Shown here: positions 1-10,393 of the stretch, one piece after another
How the letters are laid out: each line of letters starts with the position of its first letter
Position numbering within the stretch: position 1 is the stretch's first letter
Assembly: GCA_902806595.1 (NCBI GenBank)
Contig: CADCXC010000035.1
Span: 1,054,001 to 1,118,000, forward strand
Source: Pyrenopolyporus hunteri
Lineage: Eukaryota > Ascomycota > Sordariomycetes > Xylariales > Hypoxylaceae
Reading direction: 5' to 3'
DNA length: 64,000 nt
Program-made: the position numbers and the translations under genes
The notes under the pieces: model-generated
What the model saw: the letters and a program-made list of their open reading frames with translations, nothing else
Told to the model about the DNA's origin: nothing
Databases searched by the model: none

Positions 1-1300
1 CTGGAGTCCAGATTCCCAGCGCATATACGACTATTCCGATCTAGCATCTGCTTTCACAGCCTTGGATTCAGACGGAACTGGCGCCCAAATTCATTGCCAG
101 CGACTCACGTCAAAGCCTGTCCCGATCCTTGCACGACCGCCTCGTCCTACGAGCGACTACGTGCGTGAGGATGCCACCTACATCCTTTCTGGTGGCCTTG
201 GTGGCCTCGGCATTGAGATCGCTAAATTGTTGGCGCACAACGGCGCCAAGAATATCGTGTTCCTATCACGATCTGGCGCGACAAGCGATTTGGCTAAATC
301 TTGTCTGGATCTCCTTCGTAATAGACAGATTAAAGTGTGCGTTTACAAGGTGGACATCTGCGATAACCAAGCCCTTGAGAGGGTAGCGAGCGATATTCAG
401 AACTCCCTGCCGCCTGTAAAGGGGGTATTCCAGTGTGCTGCCGTGTTGCGCGACTCTGTCTTCGACAACATGACATACGAGGACTGGCAACTGGCAATAA
501 GACCCAAGACAGTGGGGTCCCAGAACCTTCACCAAGTTTTCGGCCATGGCCTTGACTTCTTCATCTTCCTATCCAGCTCGGCCGGTGTCATCGGAAACCG
601 TGGACAGGCAAACTATGCTGCGGGCAATGCATTCCAGGACTCTCTGGCGAGACATATCAACGCAGAGAAGCGCGGCGGGATGCACGCGGTATCGATCGAC
701 CTAGGTCCGATCCTCGAGGCGGGAATGCTTGCCGAGGATCCCCAAACGCTGGACAAGCTCAAGGCCAGCGGCTTCTTCGGAATCAGACTCCAGGATTTCA
801 AGCGCATCGTTGAGTGCGCAATCACTGGCTACACGGAAACGGGTCAGGAGATGCCTGCACAAGTGGTCACAGGCGTGGGCACAGGTGGTTTGATCCTGCA
901 GAATAAGCCAGCAGATCCGTACTGGGCGCGTACAGCTATGTTCACCCATCTCAACCAGGTAGATATGCCAACAGGGTCGAGTTCAGGCTCTGGAGAGGCA
1001 TCAGACTCCCGAGAGGCGATGCAAAGACTGCTCGCGCAGGCTGCAGATGCGGAGGAGGCAAGATGCATTATAAGTAAAGGTCTGCGGGAGATGCTCTCAA
1101 AGAGTATGAACATGGACTCTTTGGACGTAGACGAATCTCGGCCGCCCAGCGCCTACGGTGTGGACTCTCTGGTGGCAGTTGGCGTCCGCAACTGGGTCTC
1201 GAGGGAATGTGAGGCGGACGTGAGCATCTTTGAGGTGCTCAGTGAGACGAGCATTGGCGAGCTCAGCGCCACGATTGTGCAGAGAAGAGAGAAGGCGTAA
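1..1300 (+). CDS. Highly reducing polyketide synthase, C-terminal part (KR-ACP), 5' truncated by the window
   Basis: The frame is open from base 2, so the gene continues left of the window; the visible part is about 432 residues ending at TAA 1298-1300. The first residues look like the end of an enoylreductase-type domain and its linker. A ketoreductase domain follows, with the Rossmann motif YILSGGLGGLG (about bases 180-215) and the catalytic block FIFLSSSAGV..GQANYAAGNAF (Ser, Tyr, Asn). After a Ser/Gly-rich linker comes an acyl carrier protein with the phosphopantetheine serine in YGVDSLVAVGVRNW. The protein stops just after the ACP, with no thioesterase or reductase domain, as is usual for fungal highly reducing PKSs whose product is released in trans. 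In this family KR reduces the beta-keto group and ACP carries the growing chain. No cluster partners are visible to the right. The product cannot be predicted. Confidence 0.93.
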   Translation, partial: WSPDSQRIYDYSDLASAFTALDSDGTGAQIHCQRLTSKPVPILARPPRPTSDYVREDATYILSGGLGGLGIEIAKLLAHNGAKNIVFLSRSGATSDLAKSCLDLLRNRQIKVCVYKVDICDNQALERVASDIQNSLPPVKGVFQCAAVLRDSVFDNMTYEDWQLAIRPKTVGSQNLHQVFGHGLDFFIFLSSSAGVIGNRGQANYAAGNAFQDSLARHINAEKRGGMHAVSIDLGPILEAGMLAEDPQTLDKLKASGFFGIRLQDFKRIVECAITGYTETGQEMPAQVVTGVGTGGLILQNKPADPYWARTAMFTHLNQVDMPTGSSSGSGEASDSREAMQRLLAQAADAEEARCIISKGLREMLSKSMNMDSLDVDESRPPSAYGVDSLVAVGVRNWVSRECEADVSIFEVLSETSIGELSATIVQRREKA

Positions 1301-2116
1301 GGTGGACGTAGTGGAGGTACAACAAAGGCATGGCAAAGGCGTAAGAGGAGATAGAGGAGGGGGCGAAGAGGGGGCGTGGTAGGTATTACAACTACCATGG
1401 CACAATAAGGGATGGTTCTCGTCAGTTACTCTCCCGTTCTGTACGATAGTCCAAGTTGTCATCCTCCGTTCTCTCTATGCTAGGTACAAAGCAATTCTAA
1501 GGTTATGACATTGATATTTATCGGCGCTTGCAACGGCGTCGAGTATTCTGAAGGACGGCTTGTAGCTCGATATAACGGAAGACACTGCCGTATATCAGAT
1601 TTGCCGACGTGCGTAGGTGGGTATTGACTTTGGAGCGCGCGCTAAACGTGACGGAGATTAGGTTGCCCCAAGCCGTTGATAAGGTGGGATATACACACCT
1701 ACGCATATAAGACATATAGGTATATTTGAGGTATACCTACCTACCTAGGTATACATATGTACAAAGGACGGACTTGCGTACACGACCTTTTATAAGGTCT
1801 CGATAGGGCGAATTAGCGGGACGTGCTGACGGGATGACGGAGTGGGCTTTCTTCTAAGGGGATGATTGGGAGGTGGGGACCGCAAGCCTACGTAATCTCC
1901 CGTCGATAAGTCGCTCACATGTAGTATATAACATGTACTGACCTGCTAATGGGCATGCACCTACCTGGGCAGGCAGGTACTTATCTACCTAGGTAGGTAG
2001 GTATGCATAGGTAGACATACTGCACATGTATGTACAATACAATACCTAAGTTATGCGACGAAACCATGATATTATGAGTACTTAAGTACTTTACGTTACC
2101 CTGGCCTAAATGCTCG
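1301..2116. other. Intergenic: PKS 3' flank with palindromic-motif island
   Basis: I see no gene here. Bases 1715-2060 are dense in short palindromes of the TACCTAGGTA / GTACATGTAC type, found in many intergenic regions of this window. The right end abuts the AT-rich element at 2117. Confidence 0.6.
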
Positions 2117-2193
2117 AAACCGTTAAACCGTTAAAACTTATAATTTTATAATTCGATTATATAATAAATCCGTATTATACGTTATATTATATT
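2117..2193 (+). repeat. Left terminal inverted repeat
   Basis: It begins with two copies of a CCGTTAAA-like unit and matches the reverse complement of 3781-3857 over its whole length, with a handful of transition differences. Confidence 0.75.
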
Positions 2194-2756
2194 TTTTTTT
2201 AAATATTAAATTTATTATAATTATAAAATATTTTAAAATAATTAACGTTTTATTATATTAAATTAATTTAATTAATTAAAATATATTTTTATATTTTATT
2301 AATTTTAAAATTTTTAACGTTTTATAATTATTAAATTATAACGTATTTTTATAAATTATACGTACGTAAATAATATATTAAATAATAATAATTTTAAATA
2401 TATTCGAAGTTTTTTCGAAATATTATTTCGAATTTTTTTTTTAAAAAAAAAATTCGAAAAAAAAAATAAAAATTAATTACGTAAAAATTTACGAGTTATA
2501 TTTTTTACGTTATATTAATTATATTTTATTTTATATTACGTTACGTTATATTACGTTACGTTAATTAATTACGCGTACGTTTCGCGTAACGATTTATATT
2601 ATATTTTTATTTAATTAATTAAATCGTTTAATTAAATTATTATATATATCGTAATTATTATATTTAAAATTATTCGTATTTTAATAAACGATTTTATTAA
2701 TTAAATTAATTTAATTATAAATATAAATTTAATTTTAATTTAACGTATAATTCGAT

Positions 2757-2836
2757 TTAAATAAATCGAATTAAATAAATCGAATTAAATAAATCGAATT
2801 AAATAAATCGAATTAAATAAATCGAATTAAATAAAT
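2757..2836 (+). repeat. 14-bp tandem array
   Basis: Five to six copies of a unit like AAATAAATCGAATT. The same unit is expanded to about 13 copies at 52247-52430, on the opposite strand. Confidence 0.85.
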
Positions 2837-3160
2837 TTAATTATATAAATTTAATTTTAATTTAACGTATAATTCGATTTAAAAAAATCGAATTAAATAA
2901 ATTTATATAAAAAATTTAAATTATATAAATTTAATTATATAAATTTAATTTTAATTTAACGTATAATTTTATTTAAAAAATTCGAATTATATAAATTTAA
3001 TTATAAATATAAATTTAATTATAAGTATAAATTTAATTATAAATATAAATTTAATTATATGGATTTAATTATATAAATTTAATTTTAATTCGACGTATTT
3101 TTCGTGGCACTTTTCGAAGAATTTTTCGAATTATATATTTAAAGCTAAGTATAGTTATAC

Positions 3161-3382
3161 GGGTGGTCCCTCGCGACGGTTTTATCGAAAAGTAATAGGG
3201 GTGGCTTTTCGCGACGGCTTTATCGAAAGGTGGTATGGGGTGGTCACTCGCGACGGCTCTTTCGAAAGATTTTTAGAAAGGTAGTAGGGGTGGCCTTTCG
3301 CGACGGCTCTTTCGAAAGGTGGTATGGGGTGGTTTCTCGCGACGGCTCTTCGAAAAGTGGCACGGGTGGTTTTTCGTAAAAG
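3161..3382 (+). repeat. 38-bp minisatellite, about 6 units
   Basis: Each unit contains a GGGTGG core, then CGCGACGG and TCGAAAGG. It is distinctly GC-richer than the AT-rich flanks. One unit (about 3255-3290) carries an extra TTTTTAGAAAGG-type segment, and a matching longer unit is present in the copy at 51681-52010. Confidence 0.85.
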
Positions 3383-3400
3383 TTAAAGGGTGTTACGAAA

Positions 3401-3492
3401 GTTATATTAGAAGTTATATTAGAAGTTGTATTAGAAGCTGTATTAGAAGTTGTATTAAAAGTTATATTAATAGTTATATTAAAAGGTATATA
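3401..3492 (+). repeat. 12-bp tandem array
   Basis: Seven to eight copies of a unit like AGAAGTTATATT, with G residues still present. The counterpart at 51559-51657 is more fully converted to A/T. Confidence 0.8.
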
Positions 3493-3780
3493 ATTATAAA
3501 AATAGTCGTAGAATTCGAAGAAAATTGAGGGTTATTATATTATTTTACGGGAATAACTTTTAATTATAAAATTTATATTTATAATAAAATAATTAAATTT
3601 AAATATTTTATAATTATAATAATATTAATAATAATATTAATAATAATATTTATAATAAAATATAATATATATTTATAATAATTATAATATAAAAATATTA
3701 TATATAAAAATATTATATATAAAAATATTATAATAAAACGTTAAATACGTTATAATTATAATAAATTTAATATTTAAAAA

Positions 3781-3857
3781 AATATAATATAACGTATAAT
3801 ATGGGTTTATTATATAATTAAATTATAAGATTATAAGTTTTAACGGTTTAACGGTTT
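3781..3857 (-). repeat. Right terminal inverted repeat
   Basis: Reverse complement of 2117-2193. It ends in TTTAACGGTTTAACGGTTT at 3839-3857. Confidence 0.75.
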
Positions 3858-4701
3858 AGGTTAAATGGCTTACCGTTTACGTGTTAAATACCTAACTTAC
3901 ATGTAGGTACGCACACAAGCAGAGATACCTGGTACTTAAGTACCTAGGTAAGTACCTACCTAAGGGCACCTAGATGAAGGTTACCTAGGTATTAATAGGT
4001 ACATATATGGATAGTTACATAGGTACCTACCTAGGTATCTCAACCCCGGGTGGGCTTTTCAATGCTACCATTTTTCTTGACCCAAGCCAGCCAAGTCTAT
4101 TAAAACGCATACGCGATGCGTGGTTGCTTGGCAGCTCAAGATGAAGCTCTTTAATTATTCTTTTTTTCCTCCTTTTTTTCTTCTTCTTTTTCCTTTCCTC
4201 CCTCCCCCATCCTCCTTTCCCATCCTGCGCCCCGGCCCGTCTACCGCCAAAGGCAGGTACAGGTAAGTATTTGATAAAAGGTCGCTGCCTCGTCACGGAT
4301 ATACGGAGACGGAGACGGAGAAGACCAGTCTCAAGCCGGGTTGGGTAAGTCGGATACGCCCTCCTTCATCTCTTTCCTCGATTCGCGTCCGATGTCCGAT
4401 ACCTCTCTCACCTCCAGGTGTATATGGAATATACCCCCATATGCGTTCGGATATCGTCCCTCGCCATCTCCCCCCCGGCCTCACTCCGCCAGTTTGTTTA
4501 CATCCAAGCAACTGGATCGTTCGCGCGTGGCAACGATTCATAAGACTAAGCCCCGGCTAGCCTTCTAGTCTGGTCCGCCGTGGTGGACCGTACACACAGG
4601 ACCGGGTCTGCCTTGGATCTTTATATTGAATACGTGCCGTCCCGGATCCGCCATCTGTGATTCTTTCTACTTTTTGTGTTGTCGTCGCCCTCGCCCTCGC
4701 C
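3858..4701. other. Upstream region of the aspartic protease gene
   Basis: It holds a palindromic-motif island (3890-4040), then a pyrimidine-rich stretch (about 4155-4215) of the kind common in fungal promoters. No convincing ORF is present. Confidence 0.5.
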
Positions 4702-6302
4702 ATGAGGATTCTTTCAGCCATCGTTGCCGCGTCCGCCGCCGCCACTGCGATCGCGCAGAGAGTCATCCCCGTCAACTTCAGTAGGCCGGCAGCTAGGCTA
4801 CCCGTGCTTCACAAGCGCGCCGGCACCTATTCGCAGGAGTTGAACAATAATCTGACTGGTGGTGGCTATTATGCTCAGGTTATGGTGGGAACGCCGCCTC
4901 AGACTGTCGACTTGATTGTCGACACTGGGAGCAGCGATGTGTGGATATTAGACAGGCGCGCGAACCTTTGCCAGTCCAAGGCAATGCAGTATCGCTACGG
5001 GTACTGCCTGTCAACTTACGACCCTTCCGGTAGCTCGACTTTCTCCCTCGTGTCGCGCGATGACTTCAGCATCCGTTACGTCGATGGTTCGGGTGCCGAG
5101 GGTGATTATATCCGGGATAGCTTCAGCATAGGCGGGGCCGACATCGACGCTCTGCAAATGGGCCTCGCTGAGAATTCTACTATCAATTCTGGCCTCTTGG
5201 GCATAGGCTTCGCCGCCAACGTCGCTTCCGCAACCCCCTATCCGAACATCATGAATTTGTTTCAGGACCAGGACTTAATTGCTATTCAAGCTTACAGCCT
5301 GTATCTAGTATGCCTTGCCCCCGCGTTCTAACTCTCAAGTTAATTTTCAAGTTGGCCACGGGTTTAAGCGCGACGCATGGCCGGAGGAATGCTAGGACAA
5401 GCTAACCCTTTCCCTCGTTGTTGTAGGACGATCTGTATGCCGAGACCGGGACAATCCTATTTGGCGGCCTAGACACCAATAAGTTCATCGGTAATCTCCA
5501 AACCGTCGCAATCCAGCCCGATCGCTACGGAAATTATTCTTCCTTTACCGTAGCCCTCTCGTCTTTGACTACGACTGCCGACAACGGCACGGTGACCAAC
5601 TACACTCGCACCGCCATCCCCGTCATCCTCGACTCGGGCACTACGTTGACCTACCTTCCCTCCAGCATAGTACGCCGTATCTTTCGTACTTTCGGCGCAG
5701 TCGACGATACTTCTGGGACGGGACTAGTTTTCATCGACTGCGACTACTTGAACGAGAAGAATTTTACCTTCGACTTTCAATTTGGTGGTGACGATGGTCC
5801 TATTGTCCGGGTCCCCATGGACGAATTCGTGTTGGATAACGTGGACGGATACGTCGAACTAGGGCTACAAGTGCCGCCTTTGCCTTTTGATAATGTATGC
5901 AGCTTCGGCCTGCAACCCAATTCGGACTATTATCTGCTAGGCGACACTTTCTTGCGTTCCGCCTACGTGGTCTACGATCTCACCAATAAGGAGATCGGAC
6001 TAGCTCAAGCTAACCTAAATAGTACAGATAGCACCATCGTGGAGATCACGCAGGAGTCCGGTATTCCTGATGCTAGTGGCGTCGCTTCCCAAGTCTCAGT
6101 AGTGCAGACGGCCACGGGGCTCCCCGGTCCCGGCGGCGCTGCTTCCACTGCTACCTCGACGAACACGCCGGGGGACCAGGGCGGCCAGGGAGGCGAGAGT
6201 ACCGGTATTAGAGCTGTTTCTTGGCCCAAGTGGGAGGTTCTGATCCCGGTTGCTGTAGTGAACCTGAGTGGATTGATGGGCGTCGCATCTATTATCTTGT
6301 AA
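4702..6302 (+). CDS. GPI-anchored pepsin-type aspartic protease (yapsin/candidapepsin-like)
   Basis: Two exons, 4702-5307 and 5427-6302, encode about 493 residues. The 119-bp intron starts GTATGC and has GCTAAC shortly before its TTGTAG end. The start is the ATG at 4702 (context CGCCATGAGG); an N-terminal hydrophobic signal peptide ends near residue 19. A propeptide ends at a dibasic KR (about residues 38-39), a kexin-type site. The two catalytic motifs are DTGSS (Asp74) and DSGTT (about Asp271). After the enzyme domain comes a Ser/Thr/Gly/Pro-rich stalk and then a hydrophobic tail ending VASIIL, which suggests GPI anchoring. Such enzymes act at the plasma membrane or cell wall on secreted and wall proteins. 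The 3' end converges on the next gene, with 116 bp between stop codons. The substrate is unknown. Confidence 0.92.
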
Positions 6303-6418
6303 ACGAACTAAATACTATTCGCTCTACTACTCGGACTAGGCACCCGGGGATTTCCTTGATATTCATGTAGCTAGCGATTATGCCTAAGGGAAGGCCTAAT
6401 ATACGCATAAAAAGAGGT

Positions 6419-8952
6419 TTAATTCATCCTTTCATAACGTTCCCTTGCCTTGTCCTTGGCCTTCGAGACAAAATCCGCGTAATCGTTCTTTGTAGCTCGA
6501 GCAGCCTCTTCGGAAGCATCTCCAATCTTGCCGCCCTCTGCCCCGAGACCAACGCCGGGGGTATAAGCCATCGTTTCGATAATACCGGTTCGCCCGTCCC
6601 CTTCAGCCCCGAGACCTTCGCCTGTGCTCCATCCCATTTTGGCTAATAAGCCCGCGCCTTTCGACACCACAAACTTTGTGGGTGGCGTCTCCGTGGCTAG
6701 CCCGGTGTCTTGAATCGTCTGAGGCCGTCTTCTGGGAAGGTGAGGCTTCGGTTTGTTGGGCTGATTGTGCGCCATTCGGCGCTCCTTGGCTCGATCCCGA
6801 TAATTCGATACAGGCTCCTTGCCACGAATTTTCAGATTCTCAGTAGCCTTGGAAACCAGCGCTTCGTTATTCAGATTAGCCTTGTGCATGTCGCTTATCT
6901 GCTCATGTCGACGGAGCGAAGGTTCATTCTTAAATTTTCGTCTGCACAGGAGGCAGCACATCTGGTCGATGTCGGCGTAGGATACAAAAGGTGCGGCCAT
7001 TACTGCTGGGACGCTCGAATTGGGCTGAGCCATGGTGTTGCAACTGGGTACAGACGCCCTACTGTCGGCTGGACCCACGCTATTATCCGACTCCGGCCCG
7101 TGTAGCTCAGCGTGTTTATTCGCCCACATTCGAAGCTGAGGAGCCATCGCGATTACCTTCTTGCCATTAGGTGCAGAAAGGTCCTTCTCCGCCTTTCTCT
7201 TTTTCGAGTCCTTCCCCGTGGAACGGTTGGGGTCATCCTTGAGATGTTCCGTATCGTGTGGCCTGTCCTCATACAGAGCCTCGTTGAATATTGTGAATTC
7301 ATTAGCATAGACCGACGTGTTCCAATATGCTAGTCTCAAGGACTGGTTATGGGTCGCTGCGAAAGTGAATCTGCGGGCCTCGTCTTGGACTGGATGTATA
7401 AATGGTACGAAAACACCAGAATGGATGAATGCTATGCTAACGGGTTTCGAAGCGATAGTAAACTGTGGCGAGGCATTATACTTCGCCATAGCAGCTCGGG
7501 CATCGTCCAAGGTAGAGTATTCGGCAAATCCATAGTTGCAACTGATGTCCGAATATTTATCCCGAATCATGAAGACGCGTACTAGCGAACCAGGTTTTGC
7601 GCCCAGCCCACTAGTATTTCCGATCGGAGCTGTACTCTTGAGTTTATTTGAGGCGACGGAGGACTGCTTGGACTCGTCTTCCTTGGCTATGAAGAGCTTC
7701 TTAATTTCTCCAGCTAGAATACTCTCAGTCACAGGGGGAGCCAAGTCGCGAATGACGAGAAACTGAGATGGCGTTTGTTGCGGACATTCGTCGCTTTTAC
7801 CGTCAAGCTTGATATCGGCAACGCTCTCCGCTATGCCCATTGTCAGTATTTGGAGGAATACAACTACGCCTCCTTGAAACCTAACTCACATGATCTTGGC
7901 ACTTTGCATTGTTTGCACGTGGCTCGACGAGAGAAATTTTCGAAGTGGCACTAGCAGCCCAAAGTTAGGCAGCTCATGGACGGCAGGGTAGAGGGTGAAA
8001 CTAACCATGGTGCATTTCCAATCGTCAGGATTTGCGATGTGCCGCCGTTCTCGACTATATTCGATAGGAATGCGAATGGAAGAACCATGGCTGCTATTAA
8101 TATCTAGGGCCGGGTAGTGCCTCTCAAAGAAGTCGACAGCGTCATCTTCGGATCTGAATTCGGCAAACGCATACCAGCGACGAGCGCCTAGCGTATGGTT
8201 AGCGGTAGATTGCTGGCGCACTTCGATAAGGACGTACCGCTCCTATCATCTGATTTGATGCGGACTTCGACGAGGCCGACGGCTCCCATGTTACGCATAA
8301 CACTATCGATCTACTGAGATGTTAGGGGTCGAATCGGGACTCAATAATACAGGTAGAAGTGTACCTCCTGCGTGGCCATCCCGTCTGGTATATCATCTAG
8401 CTTTAGTGTATGATATGGCCTTCCGGATCTAGGTCGACGGCCGACATCGTGATAGTAGCCATCATCGGCGGAGTCAAAAGGCGAAGACGCGCCCGAGTTT
8501 GCGCGTCGCGGACTCCTATCGTAACGTCCTCGGGAATCGTCGTAGTCCGGGTGGCGTCGACTCCAATCGCGGTCGTGTGAAGATGAATAGTTGGTTTCGC
8601 GGTCAAAGTGCTCAGTACCGATTCTCGGAGCGCGATCAGAGTAGGCCTGGCGATATTCAGGCGAGACGTCTCGTCGGTGGGATGAATTATGTCTTCGTCC
8701 GGCTGGAGAGCGGCGGGTACGGTACGATTCCTCGCCTCTCGGTCCCCTTGGAGGTGTCCTTCTAGGCGACCTAGAGGGTTCTTTTCCTCATAGGGAAGTC
8801 AGCGCAAGCTCAAAATTGATCTCGACGAGTCATCCTCCAGGCTGTATCATTTTACCATGCCGCGAACGATAATGGATGTCCTTGGGAGCAGGCGATCTAC
8901 GTCCGTAGTAGTCTCGCTCGTCGCGAGTTCGATGGTCGTAGTCGTCGTACAT
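6419..8952 (-). CDS. RBM5/RBM10-like RNA-binding protein: RRM, RanBP2 zinc finger, RRM, C2H2 zinc finger, G-patch
   Basis: Six exons (6419-7830, 7890-7950, 8006-8187, 8238-8310, 8365-8780, 8856-8952) give about 746 residues; all introns are 50-75 bp and phase-consistent. The Arg/Ser/Asp/Tyr-rich N-terminus starts MYDDYDHRTRDERDYYGRRS. RRM1 (about 155-240) follows, then a RanBP2-type zinc finger, DWKCTM-C..N..C-x2-C (about 251-272), whose second half lies in the 61-bp exon 7890-7950. RRM2 is at about 298-413, a C2H2-like finger with CCLLC..H..H at about 567-593, and a G-patch (GAGLLAKMGWSTGEGLG) at about 665-708. This order matches the RBM5/RBM10 family, whose animal members act in splice-site choice; a spliceosomal role here is inference. 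The start is the first in-frame ATG of the spliced message. The gene is divergent from the molybdopterin synthase gene. Confidence 0.9.
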
Positions 8953-9844
8953 GCTGGTTATGGAGCAACCCCCTAAGTTACAATTTCCCTAAGTCCCAAT
9001 TAAGGCGAGGAGGTCGGGTTTCCGATATACTTTCTTCGGCGGTAGGTGATGAGGAGGAAAACGAAAAGACTGGGTTACCATTGACGGAAAGGTGAAATAA
9101 CGGATATTGTTGTCTTACGTAAAAATAAAAGAGCTAGAAGTTTTGGCATGCTTAGGTAAGTACCTAGGTACGTAGGCGCTTTTACCTACATGTAGGTACC
9201 TAGGTAGGTACCGAGGTATATGAGTCACACATACATGTAATACGTACTACATGGGTACCTAGGTACCTACATATGTAGACATGCATATACCTGATGTCCT
9301 TAAGGATTGCATGATGCACTCGACATGTACGATAACCACTTAAGTACACGCAGGTACGGGCGATTTATGTTAGATACCTAGGTACCTAGGCACTTACGTG
9401 GGTAGGTACATATCTACCCAGGTGCCTACCTAGGTACCTAGATTTTACTGAGAGTTGCGCAGCGTTGCGTAAGATACCTATTGTACAAGTACAATACATA
9501 AACATCATACCTGAGGTCTACACACACATGTATGGTATGTAGGTAGTTAACTACACCTACAATAACCTGGTATGTATTGTATTATATTGTACATAATATG
9601 TATGTTTAGGTATGATACCTAGTTCCATGATGACTCCGAACAACATCTCTTTCTTCTTCCTCTCCAGCCTACATAAGGTAGATACCAAAGTGAATAAACC
9701 CGTACCTAGCTGAAAGTTTGAAATAAGCAGCCAGCTCTTTTCTCTCCTTTTCCTTTTCCTTTTCCTTTTTTATTTTTATTTTTTTATTTTTATTTTTTAG
9801 TTCCTTCTCTTCATCGGCTCCCCGCAATCTCTCGAACGGCCGTC
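8953..9844. other. Divergent intergenic region with palindromic-motif island
   Basis: Shared upstream region of the RNA-binding protein (-) and molybdopterin synthase (+) genes. Bases 9140-9620 are packed with CCTAGGTACC / TACATGTA palindromes. A CTTTT-rich, T-rich tract at about 9735-9800 precedes the MoaE-like start and resembles a fungal pyrimidine-rich core promoter. Confidence 0.55.
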
Positions 9845-10393
9845 ATGAAAATGGACCTCGAAACGGCTGAAATCAGCGAAGACGGCTGCTATGTGGGGTT
9901 AACGCCCGACAACCTCAACCTAACCGCTGTGGCGGATAGAGTTCGTAGTCCCCGGGCAGGTGCAATAGTTATGTTTGCGGGTTAGTTTCCCACGTCTAAT
10001 CACCCAATGGCTTTCTCTCGGCCCGTATCCTCATGTTCCGCAGGCACCACTCGAGACAGTTTTGACGGGAAGCCGGTGAAAGAACTCAAATACTCAGCCT
10101 ACAACCCGCTTGCCTTGCGCACTATGCTGTCGATATGTAGAGAGATTCGCGCCAAGCACAGTCTCATAGCAATAGCTATGGTTCACCGCCTTGGGACCGT
10201 GCCTATTGGAGAGGAGAGCATCCTCATAGCAGTGTCCGCCCCGCACCGACAAGCCGCATGGAGAGCCGGCGAACAGGCTCTCGAGGATTGCAAAGAACGC
10301 GTGGAGGTCTGGAAAAGGGAAGAGTTTGAAGGTGAAGACGGCGTCTGGAGAGCCAATAGGGACGGTGCAGGCGGTACATTTAGTAGTATATAA
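9845..10393 (+). CDS. Molybdopterin synthase catalytic (large) subunit, MoaE/MOCS2B family
   Basis: Exons 9845-9980 and 10044-10393 encode about 161 residues; the 63-bp intron runs from GTTAGT to CGCAG. The protein has the MoaE pattern: an N-terminal segment ending AGAIVMFAGTTRD, the H-R-L-G-x-V-P-I-G-E segment (VHRLGTVPIGEESILIAVSA), PHRQAAWRAGEQALEDCK, and a basic KERVEVWKREE end containing the lysines used in this family. The enzyme inserts two sulfurs, delivered by the thiocarboxylated small subunit, into precursor Z to make molybdopterin; molybdoenzymes such as nitrate reductase depend on it. The ATG at 9845 was chosen because it continues the conserved frame; an ATG two codons on is an alternative. 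The small subunit is not in this window. Confidence 0.93.

Larger units (their letters stand above)
2117..3857. mobile_element. AT-rich element with about 77-bp terminal inverted repeats and four internal tandem arrays
   Basis: The left end (2117-2193) reads AAACCGTTAAACCGTTAAAA and continues; the right end (3781-3857) is its reverse complement over about 77 bp, differing almost only by C/T and A/G changes. This gives a 1.74-kb unit. Inside, in order, are a 14-bp array, an approximately 18-bp array, a GC-richer 38-bp minisatellite and a 12-bp array. Most of the unit is extremely AT-rich, consistent with RIP. I found no intact transposase, and an open stretch at 3319-3528 is only the translation of the 12-bp array plus flanks. 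A target-site duplication is not obvious. It is best read as a non-autonomous, RIP-mutated TIR element; its superfamily cannot be assigned. Confidence 0.7.

Noticed and set aside
1097..1462. 121-codon minus-strand ORF
   Set aside because: Antisense to the PKS ACP region; the conserved PKS frame explains the openness.
3161..3382. CRISPR-like array
   Set aside because: Units are contiguous degenerate minisatellite copies without unique spacers, in a eukaryotic genome.
3319..3528. Open stretch encoding a repeated SYIRSYIRSCIRSC-type peptide
   Set aside because: It begins at a non-ATG codon and is just the 12-bp tandem array translated in an open frame; the other copy is not open.
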